A stretch of DNA of 64,000 nucleotides, taken from assembly GCA_003013855.2 (NCBI GenBank), contig ML058370.1, forward strand, positions 1,302,001-1,366,000, written 5' to 3'. Both the position numbers and the translations under genes were made by a program. This document shows positions 34,628-46,172 of this stretch, in pieces (within the stretch, counting starts at the first letter, position 1; every line of letters begins with the position of its first letter). The DNA is from Liriodendron chinense (lineage: Eukaryota > Streptophyta > Magnoliopsida > Magnoliales > Magnoliaceae). The notes under the pieces were generated by a model. That model was not told the origin of the DNA, searched no databases, and worked only from the letters and a program-made list of their open reading frames with translations.

Positions 34628-35096
34628 GCTAGGTGGGACCCATTGTGATGTTTGTGAGAAATTCATACCGTAAATCAGTTTCTCTAGCTCATGTTAGGAC
34701 GTGAGCCTAAAAATGAGGCGGATTCAAAACTTAAGTGGGCACATAACAGAAAAAAAAAGTAGGGATTAAATGCTCACGGTTGAAACATCCATGGGGCAGC
34801 GGAAGTTAGGTTAATATTTTCTGGGTCTCGATCATCCCAATGAGAATGAGCTTGACTCATCCCAATGAGAATGAGCTTATAAACGGTTTGGATGGCATGT
34901 AAACATCATGATGGATTTTGGGAAGGTTTCAATGTTAGGCATTTTTCTCCTCTCTTTTTTTTTTCTATTAATTAAGCTGCCAACTTTACTTTAATATCTA
35001 TCTTATTTTTTTGGCTGGTGTCCTAACATGAGCGGGCAAAACTAATGAAATGAGTAGATTTCTCACAAACATCTTAGTGGGCCACACTTAGCTTTC
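34628..35096. mobile_element. family B copy 1
   Basis: Family B shares the family A core but has outer arms AGCTAGGTGGGACCCATTGT followed by GATGTTTGTGAGAAATTCA; the right arm is complementary (TTTCTCACAAACATC...GTGGGCCACACTTAGCT). This copy has an internal direct duplication of CATCCCAATGAGAATGAGCT near 34830-34880. Confidence 0.75.
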
Positions 35097-35470
35097 AACT
35101 GCTGAGATTTTTTGTCATTAGAGTTGCAGCCATTCAATCATATGTCCACATGCAATGTTCCCATCTAATGAATGGCCTCAATCAAATATGCCCAATGGTG
35201 ATTTACCCTAAATATCTTATGGCTCCGAAACCTTCTATGCGGATGCTGAATGCATGGTGACCCAACACTATGTAGCTCTGTGATGTTTGTACATGGTAGA
35301 ATTTGATTGGGTCATAAGCCATTGTTAGAGATAGGCCTAGTCCAGTAGGTACTCCTCCTAACATCTTTTCAAACATACTTTCAGTCTGCTGCATCTTTAA
35401 CAAACCAACAAATCCCACCATATCCCAACACCACTGAGCTACATGGAGGGCTCAATCACCTAATCCAAGT

Positions 35471-35472
<2 letters not shown>
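35097..35472. other. intergenic, no recognised feature
   Basis: No gene-like frame. Confidence 0.4.

Positions 35473-35542
<70 letters not shown>
35473..35542. repeat. (TA)n microsatellite
   Basis: About 34 uninterrupted TA units. Confidence 0.95.
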
Positions 35543-35546
<4 letters not shown>

Positions 35547-35595
35547 CTCTAAGGGTTGGTGGCCATGCCACGCGAGATATCACAGGTGGTAGGCA

Positions 35596-35965
35596 CTCTG
35601 TGGCCCACCGTTATGCATTTGCTTTACCGTGTCGTCCACTTGTTTTGCCGGTTTAGTTTAAAGCGCAACAAATAATGACAGTTGAACACCACTGTTAAAA
35701 ACTTCTTGAGAGCAACAAAAGTTTTGGATCAAGTTGGTATTTGCATTTTCTCTTCATCCAGATATGTGTGATGTTGTGAACAAGTTGGATGGTAAATATA
35801 GTTTACATTGGGCATTGAAAAGGATTCAGCAATGGGTGTCATTGTCCATACTGTCTCTTGTGGTGTGGTCCACTTGATGCTTTATTTTTAGGCTCGTGCT
35901 ATAAAGTGACTTGGCAAAATGGATAGACAATGTTGATGGAAGACAAGTATCACAACCGGTCGCAC
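35596..35965. mobile_element. family A copy 4
   Basis: Degenerate core (GTGGCCCACCGTTATGCATT ... TTTTGGATCAAGTTGGTATT ... CTTGTGGTGTGGTCCACTTG). The left arm lost its CTCAAGTGGACC part. Confidence 0.6.
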
Positions 35966-36026
35966 ATCGCATCCTCATTGAACCTGCTTTTAATATAAGG
36001 TGGAGTTGGGGATGCAGGGTTGGATG

Positions 36027-36470
36027 CTAGGTGGGGCCCATTGTGATGTTTGTGAGCAATCTACCTCGTCCATCCGTTTTGCGACATCATTTTAGGTCAT
36101 GCGATAGAAAATGAAGTGCATCCAAAACTCAAGTAGTTCATTTGAGAGGAAAAACTAGGAATCCAGTGAACACCATTGAAACAATATTCATGCGGTCACA
36201 AACGTTTTGTATCAGGCTTAAGTTTTTGGTGATTTCACTTCATCCCAATGGAAATGACCTTATAAATGGTTTGGATGTCATATAAACATCAAGGTAGAGC
36301 GCAGGAAGGTTTCAATGGTAGGAAACTCTTTCCCTCGTTTCCCCTCTCATATGGCTCATTTGAATTTTAAATCCACTTCAGTTTTGGTCGCATGACCTAA
36401 AATGATCTCTTAAAATGGATGGACAGGATGGATTTCTTACAAACATCACAGTGGGACCCACCTATCATCC
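36027..36470. mobile_element. family B copy 2
   Basis: Outer arms GCTAGGTGGGGCCCATTGTG and the complement of ACATCACAGTGGGACCCACC. The core retains CATCCGTTTTGCGACATC and its complement. Confidence 0.75.
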
Positions 36471-36829
36471 AATCCCAAGAATTTCCTTTTGAAGTAAAAA
36501 AATTCACGTTCAATACACGTGTATTGAGTGTTCCATCAAACTTCAGTACCAACCTCCCTTTTAACTTTACATGATAAAATTTAAGTAAATAGTAAACACT
36601 ATAGAGGCGGGCGCATAAGCAGCTCAATCAAATTCAATCATGTAATGCAAAGAAAAATAATCCACCCTAGCAATGACCGTCCATCAGATAGCATCTATGA
36701 TAGTACGATCAAATAAATTTTGGACCATTCCCTGTCAGCGTAAGGACCCACGATTTGTATGACTTGGGTTAATTACATATATTCCGCGGACGCATGATGG
36801 CAATTTCTTCAGTTGAAGTCTGTTCCAAT

Positions 36830-37240
36830 ACATTTCAATGTACTGCAATACCATGCAACCGTACCTTATCCTTTGAATTTCGGTCATCTTCCAATGATCC
36901 AAACCGTTTATACGGCAAGTCTCATTTTCTACATTGGAAAGTCAGCAAATAAAAGTTTCACTTCGATTATTTCAATCCATCCATAAAAGGCTCTTTTTCT
37001 TTGAAAATCAACGGTTACCATAATTTCTCTATAATCAAAGGGTTGAATTATTCAATCTGAGATTTTTTTATAGGATAATCTACATTCAATGAGATCCCTA
37101 TCAAATAAACGGTCTGAATTATTTAAAAACACCCAAATCCAACGGCTAGAGTCCTTGCGTATCTTATTTCAATACGGGACAGAGTCCCAGACGTATCTTA
37201 TAGCAACGAGTTGGCATGTGTGATCTGCACGAGTAAATTA
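36830..37240. repeat. family E palindromic repeat
   Basis: Contains AAACCGTTTATACGG, TTGAATTATTCAATCTGAGA and CCAACGGCTAGAGTCC. The same strings in the same order occur in both halves of the tandem duplication (9480-9735 and 11240-11475), so it is a dispersed element. Confidence 0.5.
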
Positions 37241-37628
37241 ACCTGAGGTACGGTGGTAGACTATACAACATTTGATACACATTCATGGCCCCCTTGTACA
37301 CGTGGCATACGTATACTCAATCTGAACCATCCAAAGTACTGGAAATACTCGAGATGGATTTTATGACACAATCAAACTGATTGGATGACCCTAATCTCTG
37401 ATTAAGGGAAACTACGTTTTTGAGTTCAGACCATTCATCAGGCTTTGTTTCAACCGTCCGTTTAGTGCCCACGATCGGACTAGTTGATAATCCTCTTCTA
37501 AAATGAGGACAACCTTTCTGTACCTACAGCTGATCTGTATTGAATCAGTGCATGTGTATAGATATCCGTACTATGCCAGAGTACCATAAGCAATTTCTCA
37601 TTAATTTACAAGCCCACGCCTGCCATCA

Positions 37629-38222
37629 AAGACCAGGGGAGCAGATTAGGTGCATCCCTGTCCCCACCCAAGACGGTCCGGCGCTTACGGAGGGGCCACC
37701 TTCATTTATGTATTCTATATCCACACCGTCCATCCATTTTTTTCATACTATTTTATAGGATAAACCCAAAAATGAAACGGATAAAAATCTTAGGTGGACC
37801 ATAGTATAAGAAACAGTGGTCCACCATTAAAATCTTCCTAGGGCCCATCTAATGTTTACGTAAGTTTTATTTCAAATCCAACATGTTGATAAGATCATAT
37901 AAATATGTATTAAGGTAAAAAAATAAATATTATCTTGATCCAAAACTTTTATGGCCCACAAAAAGTTTTTATGGTGAATCACCACTCTTTCCGACAGTGT
38001 GGTTCATATGAGATTTGAATCTGTTTTATTTTTTGTCCCATTCTACAAAATGATCTTAAAAATCGGTTGGATGGAGTGGATGGTCCACCTAAAATTTTTA
38101 TCTGATATATTTTCGGGCTTAACCCCTAAAGTGATCTATAAAAACGGTTGAATGAAGAATACATACATCAAGGTAGGCACCGTCTTGGGTGACGCCGGGG
38201 CCGCACCTAATCCGCGACCAGT
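37629..38222. mobile_element. family A copy 5 with CGGATTAGGTGC outer arms
   Basis: The left outer arm GCAGATTAGGTGC...CACCCAAGACGGT pairs with the right outer arm (complement GCGGATTAGGTGCGG...CACCCAAGACGGT). The core is largely intact, with a partial duplication of the right arm near 38060-38150. Confidence 0.75.
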
Positions 38223-38225
38223 CGC

Positions 38226-38605
38226 CGCATAAATCATGAAGCTTTTGTTAGGCTGGGGCGGAGAGATTGTATAGTACTACGTTTGGGCCTTCAGTTTGTA
38301 CATGTGGGACCCATTTCCAGTGATCCAAAACGTTGATACGATAGGACACAGCTTAGATAGTACATTAACATCCCCTAAAGATCAGATCATCCTGTCCAGA
38401 GAATATTAGGACACCCTTCTGTGGACACCTAATGAACGGTTAGAATTATTTGAATCTTGTCAGTCTTTGGTTTCTGGTCAATTTAGATTGAGATACATAA
38501 TATGAACGGTTCAGATTACTCAGAAATGACCCCACTTGTAAGATTTGAAAACCCGAACAGTCAGTACCATTGTATCGAACGCATGTAAATCAGACGCATC
38601 ATTTG
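38226..38605. other. intergenic, family E-like debris
   Basis: Contains TGATCCAAAACGTTGATACG and ATATGAACGGTTCAGATTAC. No gene-like frame. Confidence 0.4.
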
Positions 38606-38606
38606 A

Positions 38607-38845
38607 TACTCCGACTGGGCATCACGCTTGATACGCAGGCACTCAAAAACGGCACACGTGAGCCAATTAACTCAAAGTGAACCCACAGAACTGTGAAACT
38701 CACCATCGCTTCATTCAGATTCTCAAATCAGTGATTCGTTGAATAATCTTAACCAATCAGTAGTGGACACGTGTTTGTTGAACCAGAATCATGGGATATT
38801 TTTATTTTTAACCGTCCAATAATTTATATCATTATTACAGAAATT
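38607..38845. mobile_element. family F copy 2 (right end lost)
   Basis: GATACTCCGACTGGGCATCA, then CGCTTGATACGCAGGCACTC and TTAACTCAAAGTGAA, as at 45356. The right inverted end was not found. Confidence 0.5.
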
Positions 38846-39053
38846 TATGTAATACCCCCTCACTTCTTTGATATTTATAAAATACTCCCTTTAACATACC
38901 CCCTTACTTTTTTGACATTTATAAATTTCACCCTTTTCTAACATTTCTACTTGCTAGATTTAAAGAAAATTACTAATAGGCCCTTACCAGTTAAAAAGAC
39001 TAAAATACCCTTCCCTTCGAAATCGACTTGCATTTGAAATGAGCTCATTTCAA

Positions 39054-39410
39054 CGGACACGGATTAGGTCGTGATGGGCGTTGTGGGAACCACCTTGATT
39101 TATGATTTTTTATATCCATGCCGTCCATTCCTTTTTCCAGCTCATTTTAGGACTTGACTCCAAAGATGAAGAAGATCTGAATCTCAAGTGGACCACACCA
39201 CAGGAAATGAGAAGTTTTTAATGGTGAATGTTTAATCACCATTGTTTCCTGTGGTGTGGCCCACCTGAGCTTAGCATATGTTTCATTTTTTTATTTATTC
39301 ACTAAAATGATCCGATAAAATGGATGGACGGCATGGATAAGATAAATACATTAAGTTGGGGCCCACAGAGTTTAGTACGGAATCCGCTTTCTTTGACCGA
39401 GTCCGTCGCG
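39054..39410. mobile_element. family A copy 6, near loopless hairpin
   Basis: The two arms are joined by only about 40 bases (AATGGTGAATGTTTAATCACC), so the transcript would fold into a hairpin of roughly 150 bp. Outer arms carry ACGGATTAGGTC and the complement of CGGAATCCGC. Confidence 0.75.
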
Positions 39411-39429
39411 GCAGATGCGTGCAAGATTT

Positions 39430-39828
39430 ATACTCTGGTTGCATATGATGCTTGACATGCAGGCATTATATATTGTACACGTGGCAGATATTATTCCAAG
39501 TTAAACCGTCTTAAATTGTAGAACCCATTTTCTTTAACGAATAAGGCAAAAAAAAAAAAAAAAAAAAAATTGCTATTTTATTGATCCTGAAACCTGATTA
39601 ATAGACGTTTGTTTGATGAAATAAAACCACTGTAGGCTTCATTTTCGGCCGTAATGTGAATAAATATGAGTCGGATTAAGAAACGAAAAATAAATAAAAT
39701 TGTTCATAATAATTTAATTTTGTTGCACACAATTTGACAGTTTAATTGCATTAGATGCATGAAAATAATACAATTTTGAAGTAATTTATAAGTGCCCGTG
39801 TATGATCCATAACCTACTACAGGAGTAT
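39430..39828. mobile_element. family F copy 3
   Basis: Left end ATACTCTGGTTGCATATGAT, right end complement GATACTCCTGTAGTAGG. Shares AAGTAATTTATAAGTGC near the right end with the copy at 40678-41080. A poly(A) run sits at 39548-39569. Confidence 0.6.
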
Positions 39829-39870
39829 CTAAGTTTTTCTTTTTAAAAATATCTCTCGAGCACCACGTGG

Positions 39871-40555
39871 AAGCGGATTCCTTACTCAGTGCCCGGTAGC
39901 TTATTGGGTAAGCCCTATGAGGCCCACCATGATGTATGTATCTTATCCATGCTGTCCATCCATTTTACCAGCACATTTTTTGTCATAAGTCTAAAATCGA
40001 AGTATATCCTAAGTTCAAGTGGACCACACTAAAGGAAACAATGTGAATTAAATGCTTTCCGTTGGAAACTTCTTAGAGCCACAGAAATTTTGAATCAAGC
40101 AGGTATTTGCGATTTCCCTTCATCCATGTCTTTTGTGACCCTGTGAATATGTTAGATGACAAAATGATATAGTGTGGCCCCACTATTCCCTATAGTGTGG
40201 TCCACTTGAGCTTAGGATATGCTTTCAATTTTGAGCTCATGCCCTAAAATGCTATGAAAAAATGAATGCACTGCGTTGATTAGACGGAAGCAGATTGTGT
40301 CCCTTCAATCATATTGAAAACTTTACAGGGAGCATGAAAGTTTTGGATCACGCCAATCCTTTTGTTTTCCCTTCAATCATGTGGGTGATCTTACGAACGG
40401 ATTGGATGGTAAATAAACATAATTGTGGGCTCCAAGAAGGTTTCAACGGTAAACGTCATTGTCCCAATTCTCTTTCCTTTTCTTTTTTGTCCTGTCCTAA
40501 AATGATCTCACAAAAAGCGTGCGGCACAGAACGCAGTTCGCTAATCCGCTTCCGG
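39871..40555. mobile_element. two adjoining family A copies
   Basis: A full copy (core 39918-40283) runs into a second, truncated copy that begins in the loop near 40300 and ends around 40545. CGGATT-type arm motifs occur at 39873, 40288 and, complementary, at 40541, so the two copies share or abut an outer arm. Confidence 0.6.
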
Positions 40556-40677
40556 ATAAGACAAAGACATCAACGGTGGGACCTACAGGGTTTAATCAAT
40601 AGGGTAGAGCGCACTGAGTTATAACGCAATACGCTTGCCTCCAGCTGTCTTGTCTCTTTGTGGAAAGGAGAATTATG

Positions 40678-41080
40678 ATAATCTGGCAGTATATGACGCT
40701 TGATAAACAGGCTACGCTTGATAAACAGGCTCTCAGAAATTGTAATAGGAAGTATACATTTGCTAAATTGAGCCAACTGATGTGTGGAAGTCACGGTCTT
40801 TAATCTACAGCTTCAAATTCAGATCTTTTGAGCCATCCTAATCTCTGAGTCGTGCCCCCCTGATTACTGAAAATCACCCATTTGATATTTTCATTTTTAA
40901 CCGTCCAGTAAAGGTAAAACAATCCAATATTCAACGAATACAAAATAAGCGTAATTTTTATATTAATGATACAGTAAACTATTAATCATAATCTGGACGG
41001 TTTTATTTGAATTAAAATAATATAATTTAAGTAATTTATAAGTGCTTGTGCATCATCCATAACACTCTGCCAGAGTATCA
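40678..41080. mobile_element. family F copy 4
   Basis: Left end GATAATCTGGCAGTATATGA, right end complement GATACTCTGGCAGAGTG. A 20-base string CGCTTGATAAACAGGCT is duplicated in tandem near 40697-40730. Confidence 0.65.
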
Positions 41081-41195
41081 AAGTTACTCTTAGAAAGGGA
41101 CAGTCTTCCGGGAAATGACTCAAAATGACCAATGCCACGTGCTTGGGGCGCGGATATCATGCGAAAGGCTTTTGCATGAGGTTCCTACGCAGGGA

Positions 41196-41632
41196 AGCTA
41201 GCTGGAACCCACTGTGATGTTTATGAGAAATACACGCCGTCCATCTGGTTCAAGATCTCATTTTAGGGTAGATAATAAAAAATGAACTGGATCTAATACT
41301 CAAGTGGGCCACACAAAAGGGTAAACTGGCGAAAGAAATGCTTACCATTGAAACCTTCCAGGGCTCCACCTTGATGTTTATATACTATCTAAACCGTTTA
41401 TATGGTCATACCACTGGGATCAACTTAAAACATAAGAAACTTTAGCATGATATAAACTTTTGTGGCCATACGAATCTTTCAACGGTGGTAGCTCAATTCC
41501 CACTCTTTCCTCTCATGTGGTCCGTTTGAGTCTTAGACCCGGTTCATTTTTTTCTATAAGTCCTAAAGTAAGCTCATAAAACGGATGGACAAGATGGATT
41601 TCTCACAAACATCATGATGAGCCCCACCTAAC
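41196..41632. mobile_element. family B copy 3
   Basis: Outer arms AAGCTAGCTGGAACCCACTG and the complement of CATGATGAGCCCCACCTAAC. The core has GGGCTCCACCTTGATGTTTA in the loop. Confidence 0.7.
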
Positions 41633-41689
41633 TTATGCAAACCAAAACATGGGAACAACATAAAATCAGCCCATAAACCTCCAGTGAGG

Positions 41690-41805
41690 CCCACCTAAGT
41701 ATGAAGCAGACTGATTTCCTTTGGGTCTCACCTGCAAACGGCTTGGATTGCATGTAAACAACCAAACGTTCAACCCCAAGAAGCATTTATATGGGTGTCA
41801 CTGTC
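41690..41805. mobile_element. left part of a family B/A repeat split by the solo LTR
   Basis: Ends GGGTGTCACTGTC at the insertion point. The continuation CTGTCCCAACTATTTCATGT starts at 45123. Confidence 0.7.
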
Positions 41806-42442
41806 TGTAACGCCCCAGATTTTCACTAACTTGGAAATTGGAAGTCCTTGGGCATTACCTTCGATTTGTCGATTATAGGGCGTACCCGCATGTGTGTTCA
41901 CATGTATTGGGAACTAAAATGAATGTTTTTACCAAAGAAATGATAGAATTAGTTTAGGAGTTGGAAGATCACATGGTTCAGAAGAGTTTTCCGACGATTG
42001 GGTTGACTCGGGTATGTCGCTGTCTGTAGAGACTAAGTAAAGAACCCTGAATTATCAATCCACTCGTAGATCGACAAGATCATCATGAATATTTTACCGG
42101 ACCTTAGTGTTTTAGCCTGTTTTTTGTATTTCAAATTTTTTGAACGGTTTACATTTCGCAAAAACCCCCTCTTTTAAAAGGCGCTACTTTTTGAAAATGC
42201 CAAAAAGTTGCAATTTGTACTTGGAGTGAAAATCAAAATCTTTATTATTGGAATTTCAATTTTTTAGTATTTTTATTGAATCCAAATGGGGGGTACTTCC
42301 TTATTTACATAAATAACTTAAAGTAAATAGAAACATAAATTAAACATGGTTTTGTAAATAAGGCTGACAAGTAGCTTGGACTATAAGGGAATTCACTGTA
42401 CAGGGGAGAAACCTTGAATTTTCAAAGAAAATGGCCAAGGGA

Positions 42443-42612
42443 CGACCGACCGACCGACCGGATTGACAATCGGCCGACCGGATAGGTAGCCAGCCGACCA
42501 GATTGACAACCGACCAACCGGTTGCTGCTGCCCCTTTTGAAGAAAAAACGGATGGACAGTGTGATCCGGCCGACCAGATCTGAGACCGGTCAACCGGTCG
42601 TGGCTGGTCGGT
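42443..42612 (+). promoter_or_regulatory. CGACCGGT-motif array in the solo LTR
   Basis: Tandem GACCGACCGACCGACCGG followed by several GGCCGACCGGAT, CCGACCAGATTGACAACCG and GGTCAACCGGTCGTGG units, ending at TTTTAAAAGGGG. Its layout resembles the array at 15130-15335 in an unrelated LTR. Confidence 0.5.
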
Positions 42613-42640
42613 TTTAAAAGGGGGGTTGCAAACCCCATTC

Positions 42641-42642
42641 GA

Positions 42643-42670
<28 letters not shown>
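42641..42670. repeat. (CT)n microsatellite
   Basis: About 14 CT units directly after the TATA-like sequence of the solo LTR. The Arg/Glu frame across it is an artefact. Confidence 0.95.
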
Positions 42671-42674
<4 letters not shown>

Positions 42675-45122
42675 CTCTTATTCTCCCTCTTCTCCTCTTT
42701 GCTCCTAAGCCCTCCTAGCTCCCTTTTTCCTTCTCAAACCTCCTTTCTTCCTTAATGCTCCACCAACATCTTAGAAATCGTAAATTTCCGAGCTCTCTAC
42801 GGCCTCCACCTCCGTTCCCGCGTCTCCCGGCCGAGATCCATCGATTATGGCTTGAAGTAGTCACATCCTCATGTTAGGTAAGGTGTTCATTTACCTCTTC
42901 TTCAATCTCTTCTCTTTATTTCTTCTTTTTATACCATTAGGGTTGGAAACCCTCATTTGATTTGTCCAAACCCTACCCTAGGGTTTGCTTATGTTAGGGC
43001 TCGGGGCACCAGCTATCATATTGGTGCGGCCCGTGTGTTATGAAAGCCGTGATCGGGCAAGGCCCCATGTGGATGCCGTCGTGCTCCAACTCAGACTCGA
43101 TTCACCAAATCGATTTGAGGTTTTTCCAAAGTCGAGATACCAAAACTCTAAACCCTAATTAGACATTTAATTATATTAAACCATAATTAATTAACACTAG
43201 AGTTGTGATTTCTTGTAGGTAATTAAGGTATTCTCCAATTTCGGCGTTCGAACCGTATTTGAATCGCCGAATTTCAACTATAAGGTGAAGATCTACCCTC
43301 AAGCTTACTCTCGACAAATCCTAATTAATGATTGCTTGAGTTTATATGTTAATTGTTGATATATGCATAACATGTTCGATGAAATGCCTCTATAATTGTT
43401 TGATTGATAACATGCCCGATGAAATGCCTGAATGATATAAATTTACAATATTGTAATATATCTATGCTTGTGGATGTATGTGACGCCCTGTGTCATCCAG
43501 GTCAGTCGGTCGGGCCAGGTGCTTAGATATGTTTATGATTAGGTATTTAATAACCTAAATTGTTATTATAATAAGTTATGTATTGCTTTGGATTAAGCTC
43601 TTAAAACCGTTGATATAGTGTATTGCCTGCCACTAAGTTGGCAGTCGCAGACTTATTCGATCGACTAGGTGGGATACGGTCATTCAACAATGGCCATTGT
43701 TGGGTTGTCGTCGTCCACTTGGCTCCATCGAACAAGCCCCGTTCAGAGTTAATCATTCTTGTGTTTCATTCTTGAATCACACTATATGGAATCTAGAATA
43801 CCATCGTTCCCACTGTGAATAGTTCACTTAAAACCATACTGCGACTCGATCCACAAAGTCTCATGAGCTAGGCATGGTGGTATGGGACACCGTATCTGAG
43901 TTGTCGGCCTACGCTGGGGTGGTGCCTCCCCGTAGTGACCAGTGAGCCTCGACAGGGGTGACCGATTGTTGTTCGAATGGCCCTTGTGACAAATGTGACC
44001 CTGGCCGATGTTTGTGTGCCTGTGCACCGTTCGAACGATTCGGGCGAGTGAAACGCCCACACTTCTGAATAAATTAATCGTATTTGATATTTTGGGATAT
44101 GAGACATTTCGCTTTAGTTTGGGCGTGGCTGACGAGTCACGGTCGAACCAAGCTTTCATGGTAGGATAACTCAACCTTTGATCGAGGAGTTACTGGCGAT
44201 GATTGGTGACTCATCGCAGGGAGCCAGATAGTCCCGGTTAGACTTTACGATACGATGTGGTATTCTGGCTTCACCAATTTGCTGAATGAATTGGACTAAT
44301 AAATATTTTAATTAATCATGCATACATGACATTGCATTTGAGGGGGACCTATGTAGCCTGGTTGCTTGATGTGACGCCAGCGCTACCTTGAGCACCTCAT
44401 GTCATTTCTCTGTGTCATCCGGACTGTGTACTCAGTCACGACTTACGACCTGCTAGACAGGTGGACTGTGGATTCTGATACTAGTTGGTCGGGCTAAGGC
44501 TTGCCTGGGACATGCATTATGTGTGAAATCATGACATCCATGCATTTATTCAACTAGCTTAGGATGATGTATGATTTGTATGTGGACATTACCTAAACTT
44601 GTTTGATTTAACAACATGCTTAAGAATAATACACTTATATGAATATGTTTATAATTTAATTATCTCGAGTCTAACATTGGGGTTATTTCTTCACTATGTT
44701 GGCGTTTTGACGCCTTCTATTTGACACATGCAGATTTCTCAGGAATACGACTAGATAGTAGTGCGCACGAGCGCCTTGTAGTCTTTTACCTTCATCCCTT
44801 TTGGTAGATGTATTTTTCCCTTCCTATTACTTTTATTGCGATTCGTATAATTCTCATATGGGCTGACACTGCATTTGAATTATACATCTAGGGTGTTAAC
44901 CCTATATTTTTAGATTTAATTATCTCCGCTTTGCTTGTGATCTGCTACTTAAAACGCGTTACTCTAATTATTTGTGAATGGAATAAATGTAAATCTGATT
45001 GTAGACACACGTGGGTGCATTTCCATGTATGGCATTCCTAAAGTAGCATTTTATTAAATTAACACTCGAGAACTCGGGATCAGAGTTTTCATACTCGGGT
45101 GCCGAAATTTTGAGGTGTTACA

Positions 45123-45258
45123 CTGTCCCAACTATTTCATGTGGTGCGCCCCACCTGAGCTTTTATATCACGCTGACTTTTTGCCTCACGTATTAACATG
45201 ATGTGTATCAATTGATGGATGGTTTGGATGTCGCACATACATTACGGTGGGCCCCACA
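45123..45258. mobile_element. right part of the split family B/A repeat
   Basis: Continues CTGTCCCAACTATTTCATGT, GCCCCACCTGAGCTTTTAT, and ends ATTACGGTGGGCCCCAC. With 41690-41805 it restores a normal right half of the repeat. Confidence 0.7.
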
Positions 45259-45355
45259 GAACTAATCTCTGTATAGAAATCGTGGAAAAGCTATAGTACT
45301 TACGTAGGTGTACATTTCAATCTCACTGGAAAGGAGATTATTAAGCAGAGTAATA

Positions 45356-45590
45356 ATACTCTGGCTGCATATGACACTTGATATGCAGGCACTTAGCATA
45401 TATTAACTCAAATTAATTGACTAAATTGTGAAAACCCTGTCACTGAGTTTTAATCGAAGAGCCAGATTGGTTGAACAATCCTCACCCTTGATTCATGGTC
45501 ACTTCTTTGCTGAGATACAACCGTTGGAATTTTTCATTTTCAACCGTCTAATAAATGCAAACCAATTTAACATATATAAGTGTAGAGATA
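45356..45590. mobile_element. family F copy 5 (right end lost)
   Basis: ATACTCTGGCTGCATATGAC, then CTTGATATGCAGGCACTTAG and TTAACTCAAATTAATTGAC. Confidence 0.5.
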
Positions 45591-45730
45591 AATGGCCCGG
45601 ATCTCTGACTCGTGTGCTTTGGTACGGATATCTAACACATGTGCCACCCGCTCACGTGGAGGAGTGGTTACAGGATTTCGTAAGGGCATGTTATCATATG
45701 CAGCGAGTGGTAAGTTGCTTCTGTGTATCT

Positions 45731-46172
45731 CTGACTGTGGGGCCCATCTTGATGTATTTGTATTATATCCACGCCGTCCATCCGTTTATTCACATTATTT
45801 TAGGATGTGAGGACAAAAATACTGCAGATTAAGATCGAAAGTGGACCACACTACATGAAACAGTAGTGATCGACCATTAAAAACTTCTCGGGGACTACAA
45901 AAGTTTTGGATCAAGCTGATATTTGTGTGGTACTTTCATCCAGATCTTTGTGAGACCTTATCAACAGGTTGGATGTAAAATAAACAATCAGGTGGCCCAA
46001 AATAAGGGTTTAATGGTGGACGTTCAATAAACACTGTTTCCTATGGTGTGGTCCACATAAGATATGTATCGGCTCTATTTTCGTACCAATGCCATACATT
46101 CATCTGGTAAAACGGATGGACGGCGTGGATATAAGACACATACATTATGGTGGGACCCACAGTCAGGGATCC
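45731..46172. mobile_element. family A copy 7, about 1 kb upstream of AVT6
   Basis: Outer arms CTGACTGTGGGGCCC and the complement of GGGACCCACAGTCAGGG resemble those of copy 2. Both core arms are well preserved. Confidence 0.75.

Larger units (their letters stand above)
41806..45122. mobile_element. 3.3-kb solo LTR (probably Ty3/gypsy)
   Basis: Begins TGTAACGCCCCAGATTTT and ends GAGGTGTTACA, a TG...CA element of 3317 bp. Perfect 5-bp duplications CTGTC flank it at 41801-41805 and 45123-45127. No gag, pol or second LTR copy lies inside. The TGTAACGCCCC...GTTACA ends are common in plant gypsy LTRs; the lineage is inferred. A CGACCGGT-rich stretch (42443-42612), TTTTAAAAGGGG and a (CT)n tract suggest the promoter is near 42620, so transcription would be on the plus strand. 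It arose by LTR-LTR recombination of a full element. Confidence 0.88.

Noticed and set aside
42340..42672. Minus-strand frame starting with Arg-Glu repeats
   Set aside because: It derives from the (CT)n tract and the GACCGACC array in the solo LTR.
43824..44174. 116-codon minus-strand frame in the solo LTR
   Set aside because: No similarity to gag or pol and no codon pattern; chance frame in LTR DNA.
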